A DNA stretch of 64,000 nt from Iodobacter ciconiae (lineage in GTDB: Bacteria; Pseudomonadota; Gammaproteobacteria; Burkholderiales; Chitinibacteraceae): assembly GCF_003952345.1 (NCBI RefSeq), contig NZ_CP034433.1, positions 2,976,001-3,040,000 on the forward strand, in the 5' to 3' direction. Positions 46,942 to 56,793 of this stretch are shown here, in pieces. Under the pieces are notes generated by a model. That model ran no database searches. It saw only the letters and a program-made list of their open reading frames with translations, and had not been told where the DNA came from. Numbering within the stretch: the stretch's first letter is position 1; every line of letters starts with the position of its first letter. The translations under genes and the position numbers were made by a program.

Positions 46942-48492
46942 ATGTGCAAAAAGAAACTATTGTGGCAGGGCATTCTAATTTCGATCCTTGCCTGTGTGGT
47001 CGTCGCGCTGTTTACAGCTTGGCTGGCTAGAAAACAGGCTGAAGAAGAGTTGCGAAGTTATCTTCAGGATATTACTGAACAGGCAATGCTGCGCAGTGAC
47101 CGTGCGTATATAGAGAGTGGGCTTTTGCTCAGCGAATTGGATAAGTCTGGCCCAAACGACTGTGGTGACGCTCATCGGCAGCGTTTAAGTGAGGTAACTT
47201 TTGATGAATTATTTGTGCGAAATGTTTTATATGCACCCAATGGCATTGTACAGTGTTCCGCATCAAGCCATCGAACCTATCCTTTACCTTTGCGTGATCA
47301 AAAAACCATAATGGGGCGCTCGCTCTGGTTTGAGTTTAAAGGTGATTTTCCTAAGCGCTCTATTTTATATGGCGCAGGTCCTCATTATGCCGTAATGAAT
47401 TCACAATATTGGGTGGATATTCTACCGGTTAAAAAGCGGAGCTTATATATTGAGGCGGTACTTAATCAGAGGGTATTGGCAAGCAGTAATGATGTAAGAA
47501 TTAAAACAAATACGGCATGGCTGAGTAAATCCAGAGCGAGCCAAAATAATCCGAATTACATCATCACGGCCTATTTGCCTCCACAAGAGTTACAACGTGC
47601 CTGGCGAGAGTATTTTAAGGATTTTTTGCCTTTGAGTATTGTCATTTGCATGCTGCTTATTGGGATTATTTTTTGGTTAAATCAGCGTCGTTATACAATG
47701 GGTTATGAAATAATTGAAGGCCTGAAGGAAAGTGAATTTCAGCTTCATTATCAGCCTATTGTTTCTTTGGCAGATGGCAAAGTAAAAAGCGCCGAAGCTT
47801 TGCTGCGCTGGCAGCGGCAAGATGGCTCGATAGTGAGCCCTGATATATTTATTACTTATGCCGAAGATAATGGTCAGATTGGTAAGTTAACCCAGTTTGT
47901 GCTCGAGCAGGCGGTGAGTGATTTATCCAGGCTGAGTGATCAGATGATGACTGTTTCAGTCAATTTAGCCGGGGCAGATTTAGCCACACCGGACTTTGCA
48001 GAAAAGCTGATCACTCTTTGTGCAGGCCATAAAATAAGTGCTCAACGGCTTAAATTGGAAATTACCGAGCGCAGCTTAGTGTTGGGGCAGAATGAAATTG
48101 AGGTGATTACTCGTTTGCGGCAAGCTGGTCATATCATCTTGATTGATGATTTTGGTACTGGATATTCAAGCCTTAGTTATTTGCATAATTTGCCTGTTGA
48201 TATTTTAAAAATTGATAAAAGTTTTGTACAGGCATTAGGCAGTGGTGCAGCCACTCACCACGTGGCTTTGCATATCGTACAAATGGCTAAGGCACTGGGT
48301 TTGAGCGTGGTAGCAGAAGGAATTGAAACCATAGAGCAGGCAAAGATATTAAAAGAAATGGGTGTTGAATACGGCCAGGGCTGGCTTTATGCCAAGGCTA
48401 TGCCTTTTGAAACATTTGGGCAATTTTTGCGGGGCCCTACCACGGCAAGTATTAAACCGCTAAGCTCCGACTCTTTGCCAGAAAATGTATGA
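46942..48492 (+). CDS. Cyclic-di-GMP phosphodiesterase with CSS-motif sensor and EAL domain
   Basis: Inner-membrane protein of 516 residues. A first helix (near 5-27), a periplasmic CSS domain with DCGDAHR and QCSASSH (the Cys pair typical of CSS sensors, controlled by disulfide formation), a second helix (near 230-250), then the EAL domain: [43 protein letters not shown] and AEGIET. All metal-binding residues are present, so it should hydrolyse c-di-GMP. An upstream ATG at 46873 is also open; neither has a strong ribosome-binding site. Overlaps rlmH by ATGA. Confidence 0.9.
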   Translation: MCKKKLLWQGILISILACVVVALFTAWLARKQAEEELRSYLQDITEQAMLRSDRAYIESGLLLSELDKSGPNDCGDAHRQRLSEVTFDELFVRNVLYAPNGIVQCSASSHRTYPLPLRDQKTIMGRSLWFEFKGDFPKRSILYGAGPHYAVMNSQYWVDILPVKKRSLYIEAVLNQRVLASSNDVRIKTNTAWLSKSRASQNNPNYIITAYLPPQELQRAWREYFKDFLPLSIVICMLLIGIIFWLNQRRYTMGYEIIEGLKESEFQLHYQPIVSLADGKVKSAEALLRWQRQDGSIVSPDIFITYAEDNGQIGKLTQFVLEQAVSDLSRLSDQMMTVSVNLAGADLATPDFAEKLITLCAGHKISAQRLKLEITERSLVLGQNEIEVITRLRQAGHIILIDDFGTGYSSLSYLHNLPVDILKIDKSFVQALGSGAATHHVALHIVQMAKALGLSVVAEGIETIEQAKILKEMGVEYGQGWLYAKAMPFETFGQFLRGPTTASIKPLSSDSLPENV

Positions 48493-48959
48493 AGCTGACT
48501 TTAATTGCTGTTGGGCACAAAATGCCGGGCTGGATAGATGCAGGTTATAAAGAGTTCGCAAAGCGTATGCCGCGCGATTTCCCATTGCAATTACTTGAGT
48601 TAAAGCCCGATAAACGGGGGAGTGGCAAAACGGCACAGCAAGTAATGGCTGACGAAGCTGAACGTATTCTGGCCGCTATTTCACAAGATACCCGCGTATT
48701 GGCTCTGGATGAACGCGGTGCCAACTGGACGACGATGCAGCTCGCCGACAAAATGAAAACCTGGCAAATTGACGGCCGTGAAACGGTATTTATTATCGGT
48801 GGCACCGATGGTCTTGACCCCAGTGTCAAAAAACGCGCTAACCAGTTGCTGCAACTCTCTGCAATGACGCTGCCTCATGGCATGGTGCGGGTGATCCTGG
48901 CCGAACAACTTTACCGGGCGGTCTCTATCATTAATAACCATCCCTATCATCGCGAATAA
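48489..48959 (+). CDS. rlmH: 23S rRNA pseudouridine-1915 N3-methyltransferase
   Basis: SPOUT-class methyltransferase of 156 residues that modifies helix 69 of 23S rRNA. It starts [20 protein letters not shown]; the SAM knot [18 protein letters not shown] and the C-terminal [17 protein letters not shown] and NHPYHRE match RlmH. The ATG overlaps the EAL stop. maf follows, and this pairing is common. Confidence 0.96.
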   Translation: MKLTLIAVGHKMPGWIDAGYKEFAKRMPRDFPLQLLELKPDKRGSGKTAQQVMADEAERILAAISQDTRVLALDERGANWTTMQLADKMKTWQIDGRETVFIIGGTDGLDPSVKKRANQLLQLSAMTLPHGMVRVILAEQLYRAVSIINNHPYHRE

Positions 48960-49048
48960 TGCCTCATGCTGATGTCGGAGTTGGTTTTTAGTTAAACCGC
49001 TCCATTTTTTTATCAACGCGGAAAATCCCGCTTTTATCCTGATGATTT

Positions 49049-49657
49049 ATGCCAACTACCCTGCCCCAGCTTTACCTCGCCTCTGCTAGTCCACGCCGTC
49101 AGGAGCTTCTTGCTCAAATTGGTGTTTGTTTTGAGCGTATCTCTGCACCTATTGATGAAATTCCTTTTCCTAATGAAGCCGCCCGGGACTATGTATTGCG
49201 CCTGGCCAAAGCTAAAGCAGAAGCAGGCTGGCAAGTCATGCTGGCTCATGGAAAAAGCCCCCTGCCTGTTTTAGCAGCGGATACTACGGTGGTGCTGGAT
49301 GGGCAAATTTTAGGGAAACCCCTGGATACCAGCGATGCAATCGGTATGCTGGAACGGCTATCTGGGCGCAGTCACGACGTATTCACCAGTTTAGGTTTAC
49401 GCACTGCTAGCGGTACAGAAGTTGTGTTATCGATTAGTACCGTTACTTTTATGCCGCTTAGCCCTGCTCAAATTTTTGCTTATGTGGCAAGTGGCGAGCC
49501 TATGGATAAAGCGGGCAGCTATGGAATACAGGGCATGGCAGGCATGTTTATTTCTGAGTTGCAGGGTAGTTTTAGTGGAGTAATGGGTTTGCCCCTGCAT
49601 GATACTGCTGCCTTGCTGGCCCGGCATGACCTAGGGTTTTTAGCGCTTAAACCCTAA
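49049..49657 (+). CDS. maf: Maf-family nucleotide pyrophosphatase
   Basis: House-cleaning enzyme of 202 residues that hydrolyses non-canonical or modified nucleotides (dTTP/UTP in the YhdE group). LYLASASPRRQELLAQIG at the N-terminus, AADTTVVLDGQILGKP, and MDKAGSYGIQGMAG are the family motifs. It lies 89 bases after rlmH. A terminator is placed 160 bases downstream. Confidence 0.93.
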   Translation: MPTTLPQLYLASASPRRQELLAQIGVCFERISAPIDEIPFPNEAARDYVLRLAKAKAEAGWQVMLAHGKSPLPVLAADTTVVLDGQILGKPLDTSDAIGMLERLSGRSHDVFTSLGLRTASGTEVVLSISTVTFMPLSPAQIFAYVASGEPMDKAGSYGIQGMAGMFISELQGSFSGVMGLPLHDTAALLARHDLGFLALKP

Positions 49658-49817
49658 AGGTGCTCAATACTCAGGTATATGGAACACTGGAATTTATGTC
49701 TATTTAAGTTTAAGCATACTATGCTTACAAAATTAGCCTTGATATAAATGATCTACCTGATGTCAAAAATAGGCGCTACCTGACCATTTTTGTCACATTG
49801 AACTTACTGTGCCGCAT

Positions 49818-49843
49818 AAAAAAGACCCAGGAGGGTCTTTTTT
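49818..49843. terminator. Intrinsic terminator between maf and tRNA-Thr
   Basis: AAAAAAGACCC-AGGA-GGGTCTTTTTT, perfect 11-bp stem. It lies 15 bases past the tRNA 3' end on the minus strand and can also stop maf transcripts. Confidence 0.9.
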
Positions 49844-49858
49844 AATATCTAAATAATC

Positions 49859-49934
<76 letters not shown>

Positions 49935-50035
49935 AATTTTCTATCAAAAAGTATTTAGTAAAGTATAAAACACTCCTCGTACCCCCGCTGGCAAGCCTTT
50001 CCGTTAATCAGCTTACTTCTAAAATCCATGTAGTC

Positions 50036-50051
50036 AGGCATTTATATTGCA
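50036..50051 (+). promoter_or_regulatory. Sigma-54 promoter, first pilin gene
   Basis: AGGCATTTATATTGCA: GG, ten bases, GC, with TTGCA at -12, close to TGGCAC-N5-TTGCA. It predicts a start near 50062 and a leader of about 70 bases, like the second pilin gene. Confidence 0.65.
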
Positions 50052-50134
50052 ATGTCATATTTAAGCAAAAAATATATTTTGCATGGTAAGTGCTCAGGGA
50101 AAAAAGCTTTTAAATCAAAGATTAGGAGCAAGAA

Positions 50135-50557
50135 ATGAAAAACATGCAAAAGGGTTTTACTCTGATCGAATTGATGATTGTTGTAGCCATTATCGGTATT
50201 CTGGCCGCTGTGGCGATCCCGTCTTATCAGGACTACACCAAGAAAGCACGTTTTCAAGATATTGTGTCCGCTGCTGAGTCGATTCGCACTTCGATTAGCC
50301 TGTGTCTAAGTGAAAATGGCGGTGATGTAACGCTTTGCGATACAGCAACCAAAGTAGGTATAACTACAATTACCAACTCAAAAGAAGCAGCCACCGCTTT
50401 AGCAATTACAGCGGTTACAGCCGCTATTACTGCAACGGGAAATACTGCTTCGGGTGGCTATACCTACATTAATACCCCGACTGTGCCTGCTGGCGGCACA
50501 CAAATTGTCTGGACACAAACAGGTACCTGTCTGGCCGCTAAAGCATGTAAAAACTAG
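50135..50557 (+). CDS. Type IV pilin (major-pilin-like), first of two
   Basis: A 140-residue prepilin. Short leader MKNMQKG, cleaved before Phe by prepilin peptidase, then [20 protein letters not shown] with Glu5, the classic type IVa N-terminus. Two Cys pairs (SLCLS and [13 protein letters not shown]) could form the C-terminal disulfide. The middle is Ala/Thr-rich ([14 protein letters not shown]). AGGAGC precedes the ATG. A sigma-54 promoter upstream and a terminator downstream make it a separate unit. Confidence 0.92.
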   Translation: MKNMQKGFTLIELMIVVAIIGILAAVAIPSYQDYTKKARFQDIVSAAESIRTSISLCLSENGGDVTLCDTATKVGITTITNSKEAATALAITAVTAAITATGNTASGGYTYINTPTVPAGGTQIVWTQTGTCLAAKACKN

Positions 50558-50640
50558 CTACACCGTTTTTATGATAAAAATCATGTAACATTTTGTTTAT
50601 AAATAAATATTATTTTTTTAAGATTACTTTTTTTTTATGG

Positions 50641-50677
50641 AAAAAAACCTCAATTTCGTGATGGATTGAGGTTTTTT
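50641..50677 (+). terminator. Intrinsic terminator after first pilin gene
   Basis: A7, CCTCAAT, 10-base loop, ATTGAGG, T6: a perfect stem about 85 bases past the stop. The rest of the 322-base gap to the second pilin holds only its promoter. Confidence 0.9.
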
Positions 50678-50787
50678 ATTGGCTCATTACCTAAAGAGAG
50701 AATGAAGTTTTTTATGAAGAGAGGCTTGTTTTATCTTGATTGATTCATTCATCGGAAAATCATTGAAGATGAACTTGTTTTTAAACC

Positions 50788-50803
50788 TGGCATGACTATT
50801 GCT
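50788..50803 (+). promoter_or_regulatory. Sigma-54 promoter, second pilin gene
   Basis: TGGCATGACTATTGCT: near-perfect match to TGGCACG-N4-TTGCT with GG-N10-GC spacing. Transcription would begin near 50814, which supports the start at 50880. Confidence 0.88.
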
Positions 50804-50879
50804 TAATAGTTACCCGTGAATGTTTTTGTTAAGTGAAGCACAGGGCTTCCTTCTTAAACATTGTATGGGAGCAATAAAA

Positions 50880-51323
50880 ATGAAAAATATGCAAAAAGGT
50901 TTTACTCTGATTGAGTTGATGATCGTTGTAGCGATTATCGGTATTTTGGCTGCGGTAGCAATCCCTTCATATCAGGATTACACGCAAAAAGCGAAGCTTT
51001 CTGAAGTAATTTTAGCAGCAAGTAGCTGCCGTACTGCGATTACTGATGCCTTTCAAAATGCACCTTCAGATCCAGGCGCTGGTAACTACGGATGTGAAGC
51101 AGGTAGCGCTTCATCTGCAGTTTCAAAATATGTACAAACAATTGCTACAGGTACTAATGGTGTTGTAACAGTTACAACTGCAAACCTAAATACGAATGGA
51201 TCAGTTGTACTGACCCCACGAAATGGTACAGCAGTTGCAACATTTGGTAATCCTATTAGTACATGGCAGTGTTCAGCATCAATTCCTGCATTAACAAAAT
51301 TATTACCTAAGTCTTGCCTGTAA
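50880..51323 (+). CDS. Type IV pilin (major-pilin-like), second of two
   Basis: A 147-residue prepilin with the same leader and first 30 residues as the upstream gene ([21 protein letters not shown]) but an unrelated C-terminal half ([17 protein letters not shown], then WQCSAS and PKSCL). Cys residues for a C-terminal disulfide loop are present. GGGAG lies 8 bases before the ATG at 50880; the frame upstream starts at the predicted transcription start and is rejected. Codons differ between the shared N-termini, so the duplication is not recent. Confidence 0.92.
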   Translation: MKNMQKGFTLIELMIVVAIIGILAAVAIPSYQDYTQKAKLSEVILAASSCRTAITDAFQNAPSDPGAGNYGCEAGSASSAVSKYVQTIATGTNGVVTVTTANLNTNGSVVLTPRNGTAVATFGNPISTWQCSASIPALTKLLPKSCL

Positions 51324-51343
51324 TTTAATTATTTGTTTGATTA

Positions 51344-51377
51344 AAAATAAAACCCGAGCACACTCGGGTTTTATTTT
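51344..51377. terminator. Intrinsic terminator between second pilin and ligase gene
   Basis: AAAATAAAACCCGAG-CACA-CTCGGGTTTTATTTT, a perfect 15-bp stem 20 bases past the pilin stop. It ends 1 base before the ribosome-binding site of the next gene, so that gene may rely on read-through. Confidence 0.92.
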
Positions 51378-51387
51378 GAGGTGCACT

Positions 51388-53082
51388 TTGAATTTAATAA
51401 CAAAAAATACATTATCATTGTTTTTATTAGGAGTAAGTTTTATATGGTTTATAGAACCTTATTCCGGAGACATGATACAAGCAAGCAGCATGGCATTGTT
51501 GGCTGGTTTAGGCTTGTGCTTATCTAATATAGATAAAAATAACTTTCAATTTAGAGTTAGTCATTTAAGTATTATTTGCTTGCTCATTATTATTGTTTTT
51601 GATTTAATGACTCATCGCTCTTCATTCGGGGCCAGTTTATTACCTATTCTCTCTGCATTGGTATGTGTGTTTTTATTATTACTTAATAAAAATGAAATTC
51701 CTATAAAAAATGTAGCTTGGTTGCTCGCTATCTCTGCTTCATTAGCAGCTATTTTTACGTGGCTTTGTTATATTTTTGGTAATCTTACTATTTTAGGTCG
51801 TACTTATTTAATTATTATTGATGGGGTTGCATCTGGCCCATTACAACAACGAAATTTATTTTCTACCCATTTATTGCTCGGCATTGCCTCTCTCTCTTAT
51901 CTAAAGCATGCTGGTTTAAACAGGGCTAGGTGGCTAGGTGGCTTATTATTAATGGCACCTATGTTGGCTCTCACTCAGTCTCGGACCGGCTTAGTCAATA
52001 TTATTGTTTTATTGTTACTCTGTATTTGGTTTTGGTACAAAAAAATAGTTATTTATATTCCTTTGGTGTATGCCTGTGTAGCAATGTTTTTTGCTCAATT
52101 ACTTACTAAACCAATTTTTTCATTGTTTGGGATGAGTTTGGGGTCCGCTGCGGAGCGAATGACTCATGATGGAGGTTTATCAATCCAATTACGCCTTGAT
52201 GCCTCTTTTCGTGCATTACAAAGCTTTGTTGAGCATCCTCTTCTAGGAAGTGGGTTTGGAAATTTTGCTTGGCAAGATTTTCAAATTCGTAGTTTGGGAG
52301 AGTATTCCTACCCAAACTTTGTACCCCTTTTTAGCCATAGCCATAATATTATCAGTCAGTTTTTGGCAGAAGGTGGTGTATTTGGTGGTATGGCAGTATT
52401 AATTTTATTAGGCATTTTCTTTTATCATATTTGGACAGTAGATAATGAAAAATCTGCTTTCTCTATTTTGGGCTTGGCTATACTTTGGATACATAGCCAG
52501 CTTGAATATCCATTGTGGTATATGAACTTTATGCTCATATTTTTTATTTTTTATAAACAAATAGATAAAGGTAAAACATATCAGTTACACAGCAAAATAT
52601 TTATGCCTTTGTGTAAATTATCAGTTTTAATAATTGTATTTGGAGTTCTACATTTTAATTACAATATTTTGCGGCTTGATAGAGCAAATTTGCTTCATAC
52701 CTCTGGAAAATTGAATGAAGCTTATGAACTAGCAAGTAATGTCACTTTACTTGGTGGAGCTGCTACCCCGTATGCGTATAGAATTATTCTTAATATGGCT
52801 CGTCCAGGAATATCAATCGATACTAATCAGAGGATGAGTTTGATTAGTGAGAAAGTATTACATTGGAAAGCAGATGATTTTGTTGCGTATTACCATGCTA
52901 ATTGGTTAGCAAGTATCGGTAAAATGACAGAAGCAAAGCAACAGTTTAATAAGGCAGCTACTGTATATCCAGAAAAGCTAGTTCCATTTATTACCAGCTT
53001 AAAAGGAACAAAAGAAAAAAGTACACTAGATCAACAGGAGTTTTTAAACTGGGTAATTCAGCAGTGTGGTACACGGTGTTAA
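51388..53082 (+). CDS. O-antigen ligase family protein, probable pilin O-oligosaccharyltransferase
   Basis: A membrane protein of about 564 residues with some 11-12 helices and a C-terminal soluble domain. The Wzy_C/PglL core is seen as QQRNLFSTHLLLG, ALTQSRTGLVN, HPLLGSGFGNF and the periplasmic HSHNIISQFLAEGG with the key His. Position right after pilin genes suggests it glycosylates pilin, as PglL and TfpO do. The frame opens at 51337, inside the terminator; a TTG at 51388 with GAGG 5 bases before it is the better start. AT-rich compared with its neighbours. Confidence 0.83.
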   Translation: MNLITKNTLSLFLLGVSFIWFIEPYSGDMIQASSMALLAGLGLCLSNIDKNNFQFRVSHLSIICLLIIIVFDLMTHRSSFGASLLPILSALVCVFLLLLNKNEIPIKNVAWLLAISASLAAIFTWLCYIFGNLTILGRTYLIIIDGVASGPLQQRNLFSTHLLLGIASLSYLKHAGLNRARWLGGLLLMAPMLALTQSRTGLVNIIVLLLLCIWFWYKKIVIYIPLVYACVAMFFAQLLTKPIFSLFGMSLGSAAERMTHDGGLSIQLRLDASFRALQSFVEHPLLGSGFGNFAWQDFQIRSLGEYSYPNFVPLFSHSHNIISQFLAEGGVFGGMAVLILLGIFFYHIWTVDNEKSAFSILGLAILWIHSQLEYPLWYMNFMLIFFIFYKQIDKGKTYQLHSKIFMPLCKLSVLIIVFGVLHFNYNILRLDRANLLHTSGKLNEAYELASNVTLLGGAATPYAYRIILNMARPGISIDTNQRMSLISEKVLHWKADDFVAYYHANWLASIGKMTEAKQQFNKAATVYPEKLVPFITSLKGTKEKSTLDQQEFLNWVIQQCGTRC

Positions 53083-53172
53083 TTGAAGTATCAATCCTAT
53101 AAAATAAGTTAAGTGAGGTTAAGAGGGCCTTGCCTATTTAATAATGTGTACTAAATTATATTAAATTTTATA

Positions 53173-53207
53173 AAGAAATAGCCCACTAAATTAGTGGGCT
53201 ATTTCTT
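53173..53207. terminator. Bidirectional terminator (ligase gene / cysN)
   Basis: AAGAAATAGCCCACTAA and TTAGTGGGCTATTTCTT, a perfect 17-bp stem between convergent genes. Confidence 0.9.
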
Positions 53208-53228
53208 GTTTAAATGATCAAACAACCA

Positions 53229-54665
53229 TCACCTCTTAAAAATTTCCCGCACATCCCGCGCGCCCCATTCCGGGAAGTGTTTGCGTACCAGTGTGTTCAA
53301 GTCAATTTCAAAAGCACGCCATTTGGCCAGTTCATCTTGCTCAATGCTGGCAGAATGGGCTGCGGCGTGTTCGATCATGCCTGCGCCAGCGGTGGCGTTG
53401 CTCAGGCGGTCGATCACGATAAAGCTACCGGTGCCTTTGCAATTTGCGTAGGTGTCGAAGACGACTGGGGAGTTGAGGATGATGCGGCAGAGGCCGATTT
53501 CGTTGAGCTTTAGCTCGCTGGCTTCCACATGCTCCATGTTGTTTACGTCCACACGGTGGGCGATTTGGGCGATGCGGCCAAAGACGTTTTTACCGGCTAG
53601 TTTAAAACTGTATTCTTTGCCTACGGTGAGCGGGACTTCGTTCATCCACACCAGATGCGCGTCAAAAGACTGGCCGATTTGCGGAGGGACGTCGCTGGTT
53701 TTGACGACCATATCGCCACGGCTGATGTCGATTTCCCGATCTAAGGTCAGGGTAATGGCTTGGCCGGCAAAGGCAGTTTCTAGCTCGCCCTCGAAAGTAA
53801 CAATCGCTTTCACTTTGGAGGTTTTGCCAGAAGGCAGGGCGATGATTTCGTCGCCAGGGAAGACGCGGCCAGCGGCGATGGTGCCGCAAAAGCCACGGAA
53901 ATCGAGGTTGGGGCGGTTTACGTATTGTACCGGCAGGCGGAAGGATTCCAGGCGGCTATCGCGATTGATTTGCACGGCTTCCAGGTGCTGCATAAAGGTC
54001 AGGCCGGTGTACCAGGGCGCTTGCTTACTTGCTGCAACCACATTATCGCCGCGCAGGGCAGAGATCGGCACAAACTGGATATCGGCAATATCCAGCGATT
54101 TAGCCAGCGTCAGGTATTCAGCGCGAATTTCATTAAAGCGCTCTTCGCTAAAGCCGACTAAATCCATTTTATTCACGGCGATAATCACATGCTTAATGCC
54201 CAGCAGGCTGACGATATAGCTGTGGCGGCGGGTCTGGGTTTGCACGCCGTAACGCGCGTCGATCAGGATAACTGCCAGATCACAGGTGGATGCGCCGGTG
54301 GCCATATTGCGGGTGTATTGCTCGTGGCCGGGGCAATCGGCAATGATAAATTTGCGCTTATCGGTGCTGAAGTAGCGGTAAGCCACGTCGATGGTAATGC
54401 CTTGCTCGCGCTCGGCTTGCAGACCATCGACCAGCAGAGCGAGGTCGATTTCCTGGTCGGTAGTATTAAATTTTTTGCTGTCTTTTTGAATGGCGGCGAG
54501 CTGGTCTTCAAAAATCAGTTTTGAATCGTGCAGCAGGCGGCCGATCAGGGTGGATTTACCGTCATCCACATTGCCACAGGTAATAAAACGCAGCAGATCT
54601 TTGTTTTCATGCTGCTTTAAATAGGCTTTGATATCGCTGGCGATTAGATCAGATTGGTGTGACAT
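53229..54665 (-). CDS. cysN: Sulfate adenylyltransferase subunit 1 (GTPase)
   Basis: GTPase that drives APS synthesis by CysD in sulfate assimilation (478 residues). G1 [16 protein letters not shown]2 region [16 protein letters not shown]3 [13 protein letters not shown]4 NKMDLV, then EF-Tu-like beta-barrels. No APS-kinase domain is fused, so this is CysN and not NodQ-type. It follows cysD with a 122-base gap that holds a repeat element. Confidence 0.96.
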   Translation of the reverse strand: MSHQSDLIASDIKAYLKQHENKDLLRFITCGNVDDGKSTLIGRLLHDSKLIFEDQLAAIQKDSKKFNTTDQEIDLALLVDGLQAEREQGITIDVAYRYFSTDKRKFIIADCPGHEQYTRNMATGASTCDLAVILIDARYGVQTQTRRHSYIVSLLGIKHVIIAVNKMDLVGFSEERFNEIRAEYLTLAKSLDIADIQFVPISALRGDNVVAASKQAPWYTGLTFMQHLEAVQINRDSRLESFRLPVQYVNRPNLDFRGFCGTIAAGRVFPGDEIIALPSGKTSKVKAIVTFEGELETAFAGQAITLTLDREIDISRGDMVVKTSDVPPQIGQSFDAHLVWMNEVPLTVGKEYSFKLAGKNVFGRIAQIAHRVDVNNMEHVEASELKLNEIGLCRIILNSPVVFDTYANCKGTGSFIVIDRLSNATAGAGMIEHAAAHSASIEQDELAKWRAFEIDLNTLVRKHFPEWGARDVREIFKR

Positions 54666-54682
54666 GTTTTTGAACCTTAAAT

Positions 54683-54774
54683 TCTGTGGACACAGAGATC
54701 AGTGCGAACACGGAGTACACAGAGAAAGAGGTACTGTATTTCTTAGTGCCCTCTGTGTGCTCTGTGTCTACAGG
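54683..54774. repeat. CTCTGTG-type repeat, copy B, inside the cysD-cysN operon
   Basis: TCTGTGGACACAGAG (54683-54697) and CTCTGTGTCTACAGG (54760-54774) are inverted at 13 of 15 bases and match the ends of copy A. The interior ACACGGAGTACACAGAGA pairs with CCTCTGTGTGCTCTGTG, so the whole 92 bases can fold into one hairpin. Confidence 0.8.
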
Positions 54775-54787
54775 TTTTTCTGAACTT

Positions 54788-55705
54788 TTAGAAATAGCCT
54801 TCCATTTTTTTCTTTTCCATCGAGCCAGATGAATCGTGGTCGATCATTCGGCCCTGGCGCTCGCTGGTGGTGGTGAGTAGCATTTCCTGGATGATTTCTG
54901 GCAGCGTTTGCGCGGTGGATTCCACAGCGCCGGTGAGCGGATAACAGCCCAGTGTTCTGAAGCGTACCGATTTCATTTCTGGTACTTCACCCGGCAACAG
55001 CGGCATACGGTCGTCATCTACCATGATCAGGGTGCCATTGCGCTCAACTACGGGGCGAATGTCGGCGAAGTAGAGCGGTACGATGTCGATGTTTTCCAGG
55101 TAGATATATTGCCAGATGTCCAGCTCTGTCCAGTTAGACAGTGGGAATACGCGGATGCTTTCGCCCCGGTCGATTTTGGAGTTGTAGATATTCCATAGCT
55201 CCGGGCGCTGTACTTTGGGATCCCAGCGATGGTTTTTATCGCGGAATGAGTACACTCGCTCTTTGGCACGGGATTTTTCTTCGTCGCGGCGGGCACCACC
55301 AAAAGCGGCATCAAATTTGTATTTATTAAGTGCCTGCTTCAGGCTTTCGGTTTTCATCACGTCGGTGTGCTTAGCCGAGCCTGCGCTAAAGGGGTTGATG
55401 CCTGCTTTTACGCCTTCTTCATTAATATGCACAATCAGATCAAAGCCGCATTTTGCTGCCATTTTATCGCGAAATTTGATCATTTCGCCGAATTTCCATG
55501 TGGTATCCACATGCATTAACGGAAAAGGCATTTTGCCAGGCGCGAACGCTTTGAGTGCCTGATGCAGCATGACGGCAGAATCTTTACCGATGGAATAGAG
55601 CATGACCGGGTTATCAAACTCGGCGGCTACTTCTCGAATAATATGGATGGACTCTGCTTCGAGTTGCTTAAGGTGAGTTAGCCTTGCTTCACTGAGGGTA
55701 GTCAT
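54788..55705 (-). CDS. cysD: Sulfate adenylyltransferase subunit 2
   Basis: Forms adenosine 5'-phosphosulfate from sulfate and ATP (305 residues). PP-loop [39 protein letters not shown] and the C-terminal [21 protein letters not shown] segment are the CysD signature. The end [12 protein letters not shown] is also typical. It is first in the pair with cysN; the 157 bases upstream hold a GCAGCCC/GGGCTGC hairpin (55806-55837) but no gene. Confidence 0.96.
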   Translation of the reverse strand: MTTLSEARLTHLKQLEAESIHIIREVAAEFDNPVMLYSIGKDSAVMLHQALKAFAPGKMPFPLMHVDTTWKFGEMIKFRDKMAAKCGFDLIVHINEEGVKAGINPFSAGSAKHTDVMKTESLKQALNKYKFDAAFGGARRDEEKSRAKERVYSFRDKNHRWDPKVQRPELWNIYNSKIDRGESIRVFPLSNWTELDIWQYIYLENIDIVPLYFADIRPVVERNGTLIMVDDDRMPLLPGEVPEMKSVRFRTLGCYPLTGAVESTAQTLPEIIQEMLLTTTSERQGRMIDHDSSGSMEKKKMEGYF

Positions 55706-55862
55706 ACTTTATCCGGGCAAAGAGATTGTTCAAAACGCTGGTGGATTTTCTGTGGCACTTTGCGCCGCTCTGCAAGGCTTTAGGCCGTAGCTAAGCTCAT
55801 GCAGCGCAGCCCTGCGAATTTACCGAAGTCGGGCTGCTAAATGAAGGATTTAATCGTTATAT

Positions 55863-56606
55863 CTATATGGAGGCTTTAGTGATAATTTCTTTCACCAGCT
55901 CGGCATTGGTTTCTACTAAGGCGTATTCGTCCTGGCCGGGGATGCCCATATGTACGTTGGGGTTGCAATGACGCATCTTGCTGGCAAAGGGCAGGCGGGC
56001 CGAGGTGTGGAATTCTTTGCAGCCGGTGGTTGCGATTAATTCGGCAATATTATTGCTGCGCACGCCTGCGCCCGGCATGATGATTAAGCGATCAGCAGCG
56101 GCAGCCTGCAGCGTTTTGAGCATGGCTGCCCCTTCTGATGCGGTCGCTGCCTGGCCGCTGCTTAGCAGACGATTGCAACCGGTGGCGATCACATCTTCAA
56201 GTGCTTTAAGCGGGTTCTGGGCTACATCGAAGGCGCGGTGGAAAGTGACTTGCATGGGGCTAGCCAGCTCGACCAGGGCTTTGCAACGCGGTACATCGAT
56301 ATAGCCATTGGCTGTCAGTATGCCGATGACCACGCCGTTTACACCGAGTTTTTTGCAGGCGATAATATCGCGCTGCATGACTTCGTATTCCAGATCAGTA
56401 TATAAAAAATCGCCGCCACGCGGGCGGATAATGACATTCAGGCCAATCCAGAGCCGCTCTCTGGCAACAGCGATTTGCCCATACGATGGCGTGGTGCCAC
56501 CCTCCAGTAGATTGTCACAAAGTTCAATACGATGCGCACCGCCTTCTTGTGCAGCCAAGCACGAGGTTACTGATCCGGCACAGATTTCCAGCAAAATATC
56601 AGACAT
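55863..56606 (-). CDS. cutC: CutC family protein (copper homeostasis)
   Basis: A 247-residue TIM-barrel protein. LLEICAGSVTSCLAAQEGGAHRIELCDNLLEGGTTPS opens it, with VIIRPRGGDFLY and VTFHRAFD following, all conserved in CutC. The family was linked to copper tolerance in E. coli, but its biochemical role is not settled. GGAAG before the ATG at 56606 decides this start over the ATG at 56666, which lies beyond a hairpin. Confidence 0.92.
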   Translation of the reverse strand: MSDILLEICAGSVTSCLAAQEGGAHRIELCDNLLEGGTTPSYGQIAVARERLWIGLNVIIRPRGGDFLYTDLEYEVMQRDIIACKKLGVNGVVIGILTANGYIDVPRCKALVELASPMQVTFHRAFDVAQNPLKALEDVIATGCNRLLSSGQAATASEGAAMLKTLQAAAADRLIIMPGAGVRSNNIAELIATTGCKEFHTSARLPFASKMRHCNPNVHMGIPGQDEYALVETNAELVKEIITKASI

Positions 56607-56624
56607 TAGATGCTTCCAAAAGAG

Positions 56625-56648
56625 AACGCCGCCAGAAGGGGCGGCGTT
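56625..56648 (-). terminator. Hairpin between the dynamin-like gene and cutC
   Basis: AACGCCGCC-N6-GGCGGCGTT, nine perfect pairs, followed on the minus strand by CTCTTTTGG. It may end the dynamin-like transcript or sit in the cutC leader. A second hairpin, CGGAGCG-N5-CGCTCCG, is at 56758-56776. Confidence 0.5.
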
Positions 56649-56793
56649 AATAGACAGCTGAGACACGATGAAGTTTGAAAGGTTCGAATGACATCCTGCA
56701 TAAAACCGGAATCGTTTTATTTATTGTGTGTCAGGCTGGGCGCGGCGCAGTCATCAACGGAGCGGAAGTCGCTCCGAATAGACTGATCAGTTG

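Noticed and set aside
53452..54524. Long open frames opposite cysN (255, 111 and 78 codons)
   Set aside because: Antisense shadows of a strongly coding gene; no motif or ribosome-binding site.
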